Shown: positions 12,151-23,684, numbered from the stretch's first letter. The stretch: DNA of 64,000 bases from Cryptomeria japonica (GCF_030272615.1 NC_081414.1:821621896-821685895), one strand, 5' to 3'. Notes: a model not told the origin generated them from the sequence alone. A program made the numbers and translations.

Positions 12151-13240
12151 TTAGTTGGATGAAGAATCTCCTACCAGTGGAGGATTACTCTGTTCTACTA
12201 GTATAGAGATGGTTTCATCAACATTCTGATCTCTCTTCCTAATCCATTGTTTCAAAAATTCTTGCTTTACCTCATCTACCTTTTCTTTGCCTTTCAAACT
12301 GGATCTTTTATTGTTTGTCGGTGAAGTCTTGCTTCTACAAAATTTGGCAATATGTCCAATTTTTTTACAAGAATAACAAGTCACATTATTCCTCTAAATA
12401 GCCTTTCCATATCCTATGCCGGTTTGTGTTCTAAATTGATTTGATAAGTGTCCATATCTTCCACAAACATAGCATTTCACATTTACTCTGCAATTTTCTG
12501 AATTATGACCAACTTTGCTGCATTTGGAACATTGACCAGTGGGTGCATTAATATTCTAATTGTTTCTAAATCTACACTAATTTTCTCTATGACCATACTT
12601 GTTGCAATTGAAACATTTGCCATTAAACTTATAAGCATTAGGTTGTCTTACCGGTTTGTTCTGATCTAGATTGTTTGCAGTACCAAAACTTTCTCCAATT
12701 TCAAATCCAAGTCCATTTGTATCTCCATTAGGTTTCTAACTTTTCAGCATGTCATCAAGCTCCTCTAAACTTCTTGAATTTCTCTTTGTGTTGGTTTGTA
12801 GTAGCCAACTCATTTTCCAAAATTTTCTTTTGTCTCAACATGTGAATTAGATCTGTCTTTAACATATCATTTTCATGACTAAGTATTAGATTTTCATTTC
12901 CAGCATCATTGAGTCTTCTAGTCAAGTCTTCTTCATTCTTCTTCATATCCTCAATGTCTTTACATAACCTCATAGTCATATCTTGCATTTCATTCTTCAT
13001 ATTATTGTTTTCCTATCTCAACTTGTTTGCAAGTTCATTAAGAGTTTATTTTTCCTCAACATCTTTCTACATCTTCTCATGAAGTTCTTTTCTTTTATTT
13101 TGTGCTATAGTAAGGTTCTCCTAAAGTCCTTTAATGAATTCCTATGCAATCCTCAGATCATCTTCAAGTTTTATATTCTTCAATTTTTGTGCATCATAAT
13201 CTACAAGAGCTCCTTCAAATTTTTTTCTTAAGTTCTCCAT
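12151..13240 (-). pseudogene. ORF1 of element H: coiled coil plus four CCHC zinc knuckles
   Basis: ATG at 13240 (MENLRKKFEGALVDYD) follows the PBS by about 60 bp. The first ~200 codons are a long charged coiled coil (for example DIEDMKKNEEDLTRRLN) broken by several TAG codons and a frameshift near 12760. Four tandem CX2CX4HX4C knuckles follow between 12640 and 12340: CFNCNKYGHREN*C, CSKCSKVGHNSENC, CYVCGRYGHLSNQF (last Cys replaced by Phe) and CYSCKKIGHIAKFC. This is a nucleic-acid-binding Gag-like protein, presumably for packaging. It lacks the usual copia Gag N-terminal domain seen in element D, and most copia Gags have a single knuckle. Confidence 0.75.
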
Positions 13241-13297
13241 CTGTATCAGTGTCAGAATCTTCCTCAAGCTGTTAGGATTTTGAAAATAGAGGACCAG

Positions 13298-13309
13298 GCT
13301 CTGATACCA
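13298..13309 (-). promoter_or_regulatory. Primer binding site of element H (tRNA-iMet type)
   Basis: The element strand reads TGGTATCAGAGC two bases after the LTR end, the standard plant copia PBS complementary to initiator tRNA-Met. It fixes the orientation as minus and the LTR at 13312-14120 as the 5' copy. Confidence 0.9.
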
Positions 13310-13311
13310 AT

Positions 13312-14120
13312 TATTAGAATTGATGATAGTACCAAAGACACTAAGAAGTGGGGGGGGGATGAATTAGTGTCTAACCGGTTAGCAAAATATTTAAACTTAT
13401 TAAGAACTTTGTATCTCAAAATAGTGTATCGGTAAATAATAATTAATGAAATAAATAAGAATAGTAGAGATAGCATAGAGAACACACCATAACACAAGAT
13501 ACTTAATGAGGAAACCCGGTGTGGGAAAAACCTTGGTGGGATTTGTGACCCACAATATTCATTTACTGACCAATGAATAAATTTTACTTACAATGAGGGG
13601 TCTGCATATGCAGGAAGGCTAGCAGCCTAGAGCTCACTGCTCAATCACAAAATAGAAGTCTCACTGACTTACAAAATGGATTATCAAAACCCAATACAAT
13701 GTACTGCTTTAGATCAACATCAACTATGCCAGGTTCAGTATCAGTTTAAGCTCAATCTATTACCAAAATCTTCGCTATCAACTATATCAACTTATACAAA
13801 ATATCATCTATTCTTTCACTTTCATATATCCTCTCTCTCAACAAAATGACCTATAAGATCTCATACATATATATGAGTCTTTTACAATATGCCATGTCGG
13901 CTTGTACAAAATATATTTACAATATAAAATAATAAATAGTTTATTCCATGTCGGCTTGAGTGCTAGTATGCATTATTGCTGCTATCGGTGAAGTGTCTGT
14001 TGGTGTATGTAGAAGTCTATTGTTAGTGCCAGTAACTATCGATGGGTTGACATAAGTTTTCTAGTTGGTTTCCATCATTGAAAACATCAACTATTCTCAT
14101 AAGAGTGTAGAGTGCCAACA
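13312..14120 (-). repeat. 5' LTR of element H
   Basis: 809 bp, co-linear with the 3' LTR. The inner end reads ...TTCTAATA on the element strand, so the terminal CA has mutated to TA. The TATA region lies near 13860-13875. Confidence 0.9.
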
Positions 14121-14469
14121 TTGTAACTCCGGAACAAATGATAGCTCTCTAGAATGCCACAATGAATAGGATGGTCAAAAAAGGTCTTCGCGGCATTGGG
14201 GGACACTTAACAAAGAACACAAAATACTTCGGTAAGAAAATCGACCACAGGAAACCTAAGTCAGGAACTAAGACTTAGGAGAAATTAAAAATTAAAAGGG
14301 ACCGAGGTACATAGTAAGAACCTAGGGACATAACATGGCCTCACCAACAGTTAATGAGCCAAAGTCATTTTTAAACCTAAAAAGGTAACGACTAAATAGA
14401 ACATGCTTAGGGCTTACAAACAAAAGATTGAAAAAAGAAGAAGAAACCTAAACCCTAAGCCATAAAAGC
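14121..14469. other. Flank of element H, no gene seen
   Basis: AT-rich sequence between the H insertion and the first recognisable integrase codons of element E. It may be the interrupted 5' part of J. No coding frame, PBS or LTR end is recognisable. Confidence 0.35.
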
Positions 14470-15035
14470 TACATCAGAGACCCAATTTAGCCAAAGATAA
14501 ACAAGTTCTCAGAATCCTCAAAAAGAGAGTTGATGACACTGGCCAAAATTGGGACATCTAACTTAACCCCATAGTTTAGGCTTATCGCACACCTATAGAA
14601 GCTACCCCTTATTCACTTGTCTATGGTGTTGAAGCTATCTTCCCTATTGAGGTCAAGTTACCATCATTATGAGTCTCTTTGCATGATATAATCAATGATG
14701 AAGACTACAAGGTCTCCCATTTACAAGAACTATAACTATTGGATGAGCGAGGACAAATTGCTTTTAATCATCTTAAGGCTTAGCAAAAAAGAATGAGTCG
14801 TAGCTACAATCATAAGGTAAAGCCTTGCACATTTGAGGTAGGTGACTTAGTATTGAGATAGAATCCTAAAAATCAACAGGACCAAGAAAAGAAAGGAAAA
14901 TTTGAGCCCAATTGGCTTGGTCCTTACGTCATCACAACAGTCTATGGATCAGGTGCATATCAACTCTCAACACCAAATGGAGAACCTTTGGAAGATCAGA
15001 TTAACAACATGCACCTTCATGGGTTTTACACATAG
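14470..15035 (+). pseudogene. Integrase C-terminal fragment of element E
   Basis: The frame can be followed through RILKKRVDDTGQNWD, AYRTPIEATPYSLVYG, MSRSYNHKVKPCTFEVGDL and WLGPYVITTVYGSGAYQL to INNMHLHGFYT and a stop at 15035. These are the conserved C-terminal integrase segments of plant Tat/Athila-type gypsy elements and align well with element B (52815-53480, minus). At least six in-frame stops are present, mostly TAG, so it is inactive. The catalytic core upstream is lost. Confidence 0.85.
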
Positions 15036-15115
15036 TTCTTCAAAATATCCTAATATCAAAAATAAAAAAATATAAAAAATACAAAAAATCATAAAATTAA
15101 AAAAAAATGTTACTT

Positions 15116-15260
15116 GGTGAAAACTTGGCAAACAGGCGCCTTGTGATAGAAAAAAATTGAAAAATCAAAAAAGGAAAGAGAAATAAATTTGTCCAACGAT
15201 GAAAACCACTTCAATGGTGCCCTAGGCAAGTACCGTGGTGAAAATCGGGTTACCGACACC
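15116..15260 (+). ncRNA. Tandem hairpin RNA motif downstream of integrase (element E)
   Basis: Three copies of a two-stem hairpin lie on the sense strand. 15116-15140: outer GGTG/CGCC, inner CTTG/CAGG, loop GCAAA. 15198-15221: outer GATG/TGCC (weak), inner CCA/TGG. 15237-15260: outer GGTG/CACC, inner TCGG/CCGA, loop GTTA. All have an AAAA bulge on the 5' side between the two stems. The last two are separated by exactly 15 nt (CTAGGCAAGTACCGT), as in elements A and B. Stem sequences differ between copies but keep pairing, which supports an RNA structure. Function unknown; an export, packaging or 3'-processing signal is possible. Confidence 0.6.
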
Positions 15261-16980
15261 ATGTGTAGAGATATTGCTCCTCCCTCCTTCAAGATTCAAT
15301 CTCACCCTTTCACTTTTCACACACTCACAGTTTATCCATCCATAATAAATTTACCCTTTCCCATCATGGCTTGTTATTTATCTACCAGGACTAGTTAGCC
15401 ACACATAAAAAAACCTTCCTTTTCCCTCTTTTCTTCCATAATAAATCAGGTCCAATCTAGAATTGGGGAAAAAATCCTAAATCTAGTGATGGAAGTGGTA
15501 TCCCGAGCATCACATGTTTTGAGGAGAATCGTCTTTTTCTTCCTCCTTTTCATGCACAATCCACAATAAAAGGCCACTTGCATTGCTAGTCCATAATAAA
15601 GTTCTATTCTTCTTCGCAATAAAGTATCATTTTCATGGATTCAATCAATTTCAGATGAGACACAATCAACAGTGGGCTTATAACAAATCAAATCTTTTAG
15701 CAGACCTTGGCAACAACATGGTTTTCAACATGATCTGTCCATTATCAAGATGACAACATTGTGGCCAAATCAAACATTTTAATATACGTGGCAAGAAACA
15801 CAAATAACTTGAAGATTTCATTGTGTGTTGGTGTCAAGTCTTGGTTTTCTTTTGATTTTATCTTTGGTGACATGTCTTTTAGCTTTTTCGGGATGTCTCT
15901 GACTAGAGATTATATCTCCAGGATGTCTTTGACTAGAAAGGAGAGGATGGGATATGTTCAGTGATTATTTTTCTATTTGTGTATTGTCTCTTAGTACTTC
16001 TACGACTTATACAATGATATGAGGATATTGTGAGTCATGTGAACTGGGTCATTCCTTGTTTGCGACTGTTTGATCTCCATAAAAATGGGTACATTGACTT
16101 TCTGGGCTGAACCTATACCTCGATTGTCATAACTTATTTGCCATAATAAATCTCAATGATGATAAAGCACAATAACCTCTTTCACTTCCCTATCTTCTAC
16201 CTTCCATCCCCGTTACTTGATTGACCTCCATTGTCCTTCCTGAGTTCGTGTAGCTTGCTATTACATGACTGAGTATAATGACACACCAAAAATATCTGTA
16301 TTTCATGTTAGCATATCTCATTTCATACATGCATATAGATATCATAATTGCATTACATCCTGCACACACCACTAATTATTATATCATATATACATTTGCA
16401 TTCCCATCATGTATATAATAATAACATGTTAATAATCATACATCCATTTACATTTAGTACATTCACATTTGCATTATAAAAATAGAAAAGAACAAAAACA
16501 TATTGCATATCATCATGTACATATTTTCATCCATAACATAAGATCATCATATAAGATCATAAACATCATAACATCATCATAAAATCATAGAATCATTATA
16601 GGAACATGTGTACATAAACTACATCATCATAAAGCATAAAGAACATCACATAGGTACACATGCATATAGCTACCACAATGAATGAGTCATCTCATATATA
16701 TATATCAAAAAATCATAAGTGTCATAATAAAATGATGTCAATATCTCATAAGGATACAAAATCACCCAAAGGTGTCTACATTATCATACAAAAACAAATA
16801 CAAAATGGGATCCAAGAGAGCTAAGATGAAGACCCTCCCTTGGAGCCAGCTAGCCTTGAAGGAATTTGAGCTCTCGAAGTCCCTGCTCTAGGATATCCTC
16901 CTTTGTCTCCTCCTCCTGGTGGTGCAGTTGGACCCATAACCCCACCACTAGATTCCTATTGTCTATCTCCCCCCCTATGG
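15261..16980. other. Non-coding interior of element E
   Basis: No gene is visible. 15261-16150 is unremarkable AT-rich DNA. 16290-16780 is low-complexity, rich in CAT/ATCAT on the plus strand (ATGATG on the PMD strand), and lies just past the PMD reading frame. The same kind of tract follows the PMD gene in B (50520-51720) and, shorter, in A (37880-38070). Confidence 0.5.
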
Positions 16981-16984
16981 TAGT

Positions 16985-19473
16985 CATCTAGGAAGCTCTC
17001 CTGAAGCTCCTAGCTCTAAACTCTGGAGAAATAGCTACATAATACAGATCTCTCTAGTAGGTTATCTCCTCCCCTGCCCATTGGACATATAAATATCCAG
17101 CCCCTATGTCCTCAGCTGCTCTCCTGCCTTCTCTTAGTGCCTCCTCAGTCTCAGTATACCACTGGATAGCCTGATCCCTCTCCCTCTATGTCTTTGCTAA
17201 CTGTTGCCTCAATCAAGTCACATCTCTCTCGAGATCCTCGATCTCATCAACTTGTCCTACTACAATCTCTCACAATATTAGAAGCTCATCCTCCTCCTCA
17301 TCTCCACCCTAAGAACCCTCCTCCTCCCTAGACTGTCTCTATACCTGTCCCTGGACATCTCTCCCTAGTACTTGTCCACCAACATGTAACACCTATCCTC
17401 CTGTACCCTCGCTGGTCTTGATAGTCTCCTTGCTTATGGATCCTGTCTCTCCTTATCCCTCTCTCCAACATCCCTTTGTCCACCTCTACCCCTCACCACC
17501 CTCCTTTCTGCTCCTCTCCTCCACCTCCTCCATCTCCCACCACCCCTATCATCATCATTCTCATCATCATCATCCTCTACTACCACAAGCTCATCTGGAT
17601 CTGTCAACCTCGGTATCAGATGTGCTGCAAAATAAGCATCATACTCTACATTTGTACCTCTATCAACTACATCCCTTAGTAGATCCCAAGGCATCAAAAC
17701 CATCAGCTCGAACTGAGTAACTACATCATCATAAGATAAAATCAGCCCCCAATAAGCTTGCTCCCGTACTGTCCGTGCAAACTCTCCTGAACCCCGAGGC
17801 ATCCTCTCCTACCGCCCAAACTTCTTGCATACCCTGTCAATCAGATTCCTATCAAGTATATAAGGCATCCACCCAATTAGATACCTACTCCTGAAAAAAT
17901 AAGGTAGCTCTATGGCACCCTCCCAGTCCTCATAGTCAAGATAGGGTCTCCATATGAAACTATCTATGTCATCTATAACTCGTCTCCAATAGTCCACCTT
18001 CCCAATTTGTGGTTGGGAAGTGATCATACTATACAAGTGTGCATAAGACTGCCCATTTCCTCTCCCTCTAAAGTGCACTAGTCTAGTCACTGCAATGTGC
18101 TCATAGGACCACACCTGTAGTAGAGTCACCCTCCAACCTAACCCGCAGTTATCAAGATACACAAACTGGTGAAGCTCATGATATAAATGTGCCAATACAC
18201 ATGGACCCCATGCATACCTCATGTGTTGTGTCACTAGTGTCTCTAGAGTCCTCCCCCAGCCAACAACCATACCCCATGTCACCCTTTTTGGACATAGGTA
18301 ACCACTAATCACCCCTCCAACTGCTATAGGTAGTCTACATCCAGTAGCTAGCATAACATCCCAGCTGACATGACCCAATATCATCTCTAGCTCTGGGTCT
18401 CCAAAGACTCATCTCAGTGCATCCCTATCTCCCTCTCGATCATATGACACTAGCTCACCATAGATCGATATCCTCAAAATCCTGTAAACATTCTCTAAAG
18501 TGCCTAACATCTCACCAGTCAGCAAATAAAATGAATAGGTCTGAGAGTGCCATCTCTCTGATAGAGTAGTGAATAATCCTCTATTCGCCTGAATCTTAGG
18601 AAGATACATGGTGTGTCTCAAACCCATACCCTCGATAGCTGCTCACTCCTCAAAGGTCAACTCTGGTCGCAACCTCTGTGTCACAAGGAATCTCTCCCAT
18701 GACTCTATCTGGGGCAAGTACTCTTGCATCCAACCAAATCAATCATGTCAATCCTAGTGGTACTCATGTCTATCACATATTTCTACTCCTATCCTAGTGC
18801 TCATGTCTATCACGTGGCACTACATCCTAGTGTATATGTTCATCACATTGCACTTGATCTTACTTAGAGGCCCTCCTTGAGTGAATCCTCTCAGCAGCTT
18901 ATCCAATTGGCAACGTATGTTTATCATAAAATTATCAATTGTAGCCTATCTCTCACTTTGTTTTCCTAGAGCACCTGCTTGAGTGTATCCTCTTAGAAAC
19001 TTATCTAATTGACAACGTATGTTCATCACAGAACTACCAACTTGTTCCTAATTAGACACAAACATATTTTTACAATGCAGATGTGGTTTTTATTAACCCA
19101 AACGTGCTTTTATAACCTAGACGCACCTAAACATCACAGACGTGCCACTGTCATACATAAACGCATCTTTGTGACACATACATATTTTCTTCACATAGTC
19201 GCATCCTTACTTAACATAGATGCGATTACATTCATAAATGTGTCCATACCTAACCTAGACACAAACATCCATCCTAGACGTGCTTGGCACTAACCTAGAC
19301 ATTTTTCTAGTGAAAACATCGATTTTAGATTTTTGTTTATCTACTCTAAAATGAATTAATGACAATAATAAATACAAAAATGTACAAAGTGGCTTCAAGG
19401 TACTTATTGACTCACCCATGTCCTCTGGTCTTTGATATCGCTGGACTTGATTGAACTTGTGAACTCTATCCAT
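16985..19473 (-). pseudogene. Antisense plant-mobile-domain (PMD) gene of element E
   Basis: Exon 1 (19416-19473) runs from ATG to a donor at G|GTGAGT and encodes MDRVHKFNQVQRYQRPEDMG. Exon 2 starts upstream of about 18740. It contains the PMD signature near 18580-18480 (FTTLSERWHSQTYSFYLL followed by GEM, TLENVYRILRI), then WGRTLETL, YAWGPCVLAHLYHELHQ and a Y-L-I-G segment, an Asp/Glu run (EDDDDENDDD), an Arg/Gly stretch and a coiled coil to about 16985. PMD proteins are plant proteins related to transposon-encoded factors; some host members act in transposon silencing. Stops near 18420, 18650 and 17805 and a frameshift near 17434 make it a pseudogene. It is transcribed against its element. 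Confidence 0.75.
19060..19310 (-). repeat. Degenerate short-repeat array in PMD intron (element E)
   Basis: About ten degenerate units of roughly 20-26 bp share a core like CCTAGACGTGC, TAGACGCACC or ATAAACGCATC on the plus strand. They lie between exon 1 and exon 2 of the PMD gene. A and B have arrays with different cores at the same place. The 5' leader of E is missing, so a matching leader array cannot be tested here. Confidence 0.5.
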
Positions 19474-19559
19474 CGTCGCTGACTGCTCTGACTGTTCTAA
19501 GCTCTCTCTCTCTGTGCTCTGATCTCTTCGGTGTGTGGATGCAATGTTTTCCTTTTGGC

Positions 19560-19573
19560 CCTATCATATAGGC
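19560..19573 (-). promoter_or_regulatory. TATA box of the antisense PMD gene (element E)
   Basis: The minus strand reads CCTATATGATAG about 90 bp upstream of the exon 1 ATG, a plausible TATA position. A and B have TATA boxes at equivalent places. Confidence 0.5.
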
Positions 19574-19814
19574 TACTTAACCCTAGTCTCCCGTGTCAAC
19601 TTTCTTTCTCATGATAGTCTCTTTTTCCTACGTGACCTTGTCACCCTATCTTGTTAGTCCTTTCTAGTCTTTCTTTCTTATTGAGAGAGTATTTGTGGTC
19701 TTTTCAAATATTTCCATCCAATCTCTCTAGGGGGCATATCATTCCAATCAATGGGGCAACTTTGTATCAATTTATCTTATCTTCTTTGAGTCAATGTGAC
19801 AAGTTGCATTTTCT

Positions 19815-19829
19815 CAAAGAGGGGAAAAA
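19815..19829 (+). promoter_or_regulatory. Polypurine tract of element E
   Basis: CAAAGAGGGGAAAAA immediately precedes the LTR start TGTAGACACC. Elements A and B have CTCAAAGAGGGGCAAA in the same position, showing these three are one family. Confidence 0.85.
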
Positions 19830-20560
19830 TGTAGACACCTAAAATTGTCCTATCTAATTAAATAAATATTTTATTTATTTAATTATTTTATCCTAAGTCT
19901 TATATTAATTAAATAAATTCTCATTTATTTAATTAATTCATTAACCCTCTTCTAAGCCTCTCCTCATTTAAATAAATACTTTTATTTATTTAAATTGTCC
20001 TTTTCCTAAATTAAATAAATATTTTATTTATTTATTTGATCCCACTTCCTCTATTAATTAAATAAATCTTTATTTCTTTAATTAATTAATTAGCATTTTC
20101 TACCCATGATACATGTCATTCGTCTCTTAATTCTTTTCTTACCTACCCCCTTTATCATTTAGCTATTTCCTCTACCTACCCTTTAATCTTAGCCTACCAT
20201 TTATCCTTTTCACCTCTTAATCTTATCCATCCATTTCTTATAGTGTTCTCTATATAAGATGATGCCCTCTTTATTATCAACCCTAATCATCAAATCGGTC
20301 TTACGCAATCAAGCCTTCTTGCGATCAAACTATCAACTGCATTACGATTCTTTGTTGAGCTCTTGTGCACACATAAAATCTAAGAGCAAACATATCAAAC
20401 AAGATCAATAGAGATAAGAAGAAATGGAGATTGAAACCCTACTTGACATGTGAATGGTATATTTGGTCTATTTTGTTTATTTGCATGATCTTAGGTATCT
20501 TCATTTGTGTATGGTAGATTGCTTTGATTGTTAGTCTTTCAATACTATTGTTTTCACTAT
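19830..20560 (+). repeat. 3' LTR of element E (right boundary approximate)
   Basis: Starts TGTAGACACCTAAAATTGTCC, sharing the first ten bases with the LTR of A. The first 300 bp are rich in ATTTATTTAATT repeats. A TATA box (CTATATAAGAT) lies at 20250-20260. No partner LTR is in the window, so the end is an estimate. Confidence 0.6.
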
Positions 20561-21651
20561 CCATTTTCAACATATATAGGTGGCACCCATTTTATTCTTT
20601 GGTGGTTATTAGACTTTTCAAGTTGTCTATTATATATTGTTGGATTGTGCCAGTCTATAATTCTTGCAGATCGATTGGCATATCCAATCACAAGAAGTTC
20701 ACGCATTTTGAGTGGGAGTTGCATGTATTCTTTCCTGCCTATGGTGTATCATTTTGTCCCACGAGCTTCTTGCTCAAGTGGTAACCAATATTTCATTTGT
20801 TTGGTCAAAGTTTCTATTCAGACAATGCTATATATGCTAGCTAGATTGTAGTGGATTTCTCTGTTAGGCCCATGAATCATTTCCAATTTGTTATTTTTGA
20901 CAATTTTTATACATGTTCTTGTATTTTTTGATCGGGCTATACTCTATTTTGGGAGGATCCAATTTTTTTTACAATGATTAGCAGTCTAGCTCTTTTTGGC
21001 CATGTATTATTTGTAGGTTATATTCTATTCTTTGGTAGTTATCAACATATGGTCCTCACAAAACTTGCTTGCATCAGCTCCATTGAAGCCCCTTCATTCT
21101 TTGGTCATGGAGCATCCCAAGTTTTGAGCAGATAAGTGGATAGATCTTATTTCTTTGGCCCATGTCTTTGCATATTAGTTGTGGCTCTCTTTGTTTCATT
21201 GGCCCATGCATTGATTAGAGGTTGATTTCATTAGTGCCAATTTTTGCATTGCCTAATATTTTATTGTCGTGTGTCATTCATTTTTGAGGAGGTGGCTTTG
21301 ACATTCTATTTTGGATATCTGTGTTTTGGAGCTCATGTATTGCAGGGTGGCATGAGAACTTGTTACTCTTTATCCTCATCTATATAACCTTTTGACCCCA
21401 CAAAGCAAGCACCATCAAAATCAAGTTTTAACTTGGTTTTTAGCCTTGACAGGCTATATTTATCTTTGTGGAAGTTTCCATTCTCTTGTGATGGCTTTAT
21501 TTTGAGTTTTTAAAGAATCTTCATAGTAAAAAGTGGGGTTTTCTTTTCATCCATTATTATTTGTTTTGAGGAGGGGGAAGTACAATAGATAGAGAAATGG
21601 CATTATCACCCTCCTTGTTGGGTTCATTTATTGACACATTTGTATGTTCTA
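20561..21651. other. No gene seen
   Basis: T-rich sequence between the LTR of E and the degenerate ORF of F. Two short frames at 20524-20851 overlap each other and have no recognisable features. It is probably the end of the E LTR followed by the interior of F. Confidence 0.4.
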
Positions 21652-22455
21652 GTTCCTCTACCTAACACACCTACTAAGCTATTTACTTGGAGATGTAAGA
21701 GAGATCATGTCCTAGGAGTCATTTCTATGCATGTCCCTGATGACATCTTAGAGTCCTTTATAGATTTTAAGTGTCCTCATGCTCTTTATACTTATATTTA
21801 GGAGTTATATGGATATTGTGATTCTTAGCCACTCCCAGATGACCCTCTTTTAGATTGTAGTGTGCCTCTTCATCCTTAAGATAATATACCCTATGATTGT
21901 GATACTATTATAAAATTTCATACCTTGGAGAAGTTTGAGACTTCATATGAGGATGAGGTTGTCTCTAAGGTTCTTGATTCTTTGTCAGAGGTAGTTGATC
22001 CACCTTCATTTGATACTTCCATCATTTTTTATCAGTAGTAGCATCATTTTCTTTTAGACTTAGCTAGAGGACACATAATCAATTTTTCAAATATTTCTTT
22101 GTTGGATGAGAATTTGAAAAGTATTTAAAACTTGTTTGTTGAGTCTCATCTTGTAGATTTGGGAGACACACTTGAGGGTATTTTTCTCCTCTTTGATTAT
22201 AGTTATTGCCATTTTGTTGGCACATCATCATCATTTTTGGAGCTTGTTCCATATCAATTTTTGCATGGTTCTAGTTTGTCACCTTCTCATTTGTTGGATT
22301 GGAGTGTGGCATCATCATCTTTTATAGACAAGGAGACACTTGAGAAACTTTCAGAGACATCACCATTCTTCATGCTTCCATCTTATCCAACATATCTTGA
22401 ATGGGAAGCTGACCTACATCTATACATGGTTTTATTTCTTCCAAAGGGGAGATAA
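21652..22455 (+). pseudogene. Degenerate ORF near the 3' end of element F
   Basis: One frame can be read from 21652 (VPLPNTPTKLFTW) to 22455 with several TAG/TAA stops. The longest open part is 22132-22455 (MFVESHLVDLGDTLEGIF). It is rich in Ser, Leu, Asp and Phe. I recognise no domain; it is not RT, RNase H or integrase. The polypurine tract and short LTR 380 bp downstream suggest it is an internal ORF of a copia-like, possibly non-autonomous element. Confidence 0.4.
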
Positions 22456-22831
22456 CTGGTTTGTAAAGCATTGGATCTTGTTTTGTCTTCAAACACTTAC
22501 CATTCTTGCAAGTGATCATTTATAATGGGGGGCCTACATAGTCTATCTCTTTCCCTCTTATAGGGGGATATCATTTGTATCTTTTTGATGGGTATAGTTC
22601 TTGTGGGCTATTGGTATTGAGACCTCCATTCATCATTCATCTTATCACTTATCTTCTTTTACATATTTCTCTTTTGAAGAGGAGTTTTGTCACAAGAGGG
22701 TTTCTCATTTTCTCCATTTGTAAGAGATTAGTTTCATGATTAGTTGTACATGTGTACCTAACATGGCCTAGTTGTTCAGACCCATCATCATATCGTATTG
22801 CATATTGCATGTTTCTCCTTAAATTGCACTT

Positions 22832-23050
22832 AAGGGGGGTGTTAGAGTAAATTATTATGTACTCTTTGTGCTTAAGTTTATGTAGCTATGATATCATCTT
22901 TCTATGTGTTAGGTAAGGTTTACTATTATTTTATTTACCAATAGTTGGTAGGTAATTGTACCTACCCTCACAACTCATTGGTGCTTCCTCTGTCACTATT
23001 GCCTTTATAACAAATGCTCTTGTGCATTTTAATCATCTTAGCTTAATACA
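22832..23050 (+). repeat. Polypurine tract and short 3' LTR of element F
   Basis: The tract TAAGGGGGG (22831-22839) is followed by TGTTAGAGTAAATTATTATG and a short LTR of about 211 bp ending ...TTAATACA at 23050. A TATA-like CTTTATAACAAA lies near 23008. Element D begins six bases later, so D inserted just outside or at the end of this LTR. Confidence 0.6.
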
Positions 23051-23056
23051 TTTTTC

Positions 23057-23625
23057 TGTTGGCAACATGATAGAATTGATTATGTGTTGAATTGATGTTT
23101 TGTCATTGATGTCAACACTAGCTGTTATGGTTGGTTACCGACACCTAGAGACAGATTTTGGTTAGCCGTAGAAGAACTTATGTTACCGACAGAAGGGATT
23201 ATCATTTGGATACTACCAACATGATTTATGTTTGGTTTGATGCTTCTGGATTATATTTTGGTCAGTTGGTATTGACTTGATGATTGGATGCTATTATACA
23301 CTCTAGTAAATCTTTACTGGCATGGGTTTAATGTTTTATTGGCTGAGCTTTTACTGAGAATCTTTGACAGGATGCATAAGTGGTGTTGGTGTGGCTTCTA
23401 GATGAAATTAAAGATACAGGAGGTGATCTTTGTTTGTGCTTTGACTGATTGGAGACATCACTTTAGTGTGGTGAATCTATTTGGGTCTGGTACCTATCTA
23501 GGTTATGGACTGATATCATGTTACGTGTTCTCTATGTGTTACTAGGATGATTTGTGGTTTGATTAATATAATTTGTTAAACATTGATTCACCCCCCCTCT
23601 CAATTGTCCATCGGTTATTCTAACA
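23057..23625 (+). repeat. 5' LTR of element D
   Basis: 569 bp from TGTTGGCAACATG to ...TTATTCTAACA, followed by a spacer AT and the PBS. It contains the GATTCACCCCCCCTCTCAATTG motif near its end, as in the H LTR and the fragment at 2406-2625. Confidence 0.85.
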
Positions 23626-23627
23626 AT

Positions 23628-23639
23628 TGGTATCAGAGC
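23628..23639 (+). promoter_or_regulatory. Primer binding site of element D (tRNA-iMet type)
   Basis: TGGTATCAGAGC, complementary to the 3' end of initiator tRNA-Met, two bases after the LTR end. Confidence 0.92.
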
Positions 23640-23684
23640 TTTGGTCCTCTTTTGTAGAAGCTTAACTGCTTGAGGTAGATCATA

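Larger units (their letters stand above)
7464..14120 (-). mobile_element. Element H: pol-less LTR retrotransposon with copia-type ends
   Basis: Complete element read on the minus strand: 5' LTR 13312-14120, iMet-type PBS 13298-13309, ORF1 with a coiled coil and four CCHC knuckles, a long unknown ORF2, purine tracts at 8261-8414, and 3' LTR 7464-8260. The flanks TGGTA (7459-7463) and TTGTA (14121-14125) look like a target-site duplication with one mismatch. No protease, integrase, RT or RNase H motif is present in the 5 kb interior, so it must have been mobilised in trans. The LTRs belong to the same broad family as elements D and G, which are candidates for the helper type. Confidence 0.85.
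14470..20560 (+). mobile_element. Element E: 3' part of a Tat-like Ty3/gypsy element
   Basis: Plus-strand remnant in order: C-terminal integrase (to 15035), A-rich tract (15042-15112), hairpin RNA motifs (15116-15260), non-coding AT-rich DNA, an antisense PMD gene (16985-19473) with its own TATA box, polypurine tract (19815-19829) and 3' LTR from 19830. The 5' end, including gag, RT and the 5' LTR, is missing. The same order and same motifs occur in elements A and B, which are on the other strand. The right LTR boundary is not matched to a partner and is approximate. Confidence 0.75.

Noticed and set aside
17418-17720. Plus-strand His/Ser/Pro-rich ORF
   Set aside because: Antisense of the acidic tail of the E PMD gene.
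20524-20851. Two overlapping plus-strand ORFs
   Set aside because: Same DNA in two frames, hydrophobic by T-richness, no family signal.
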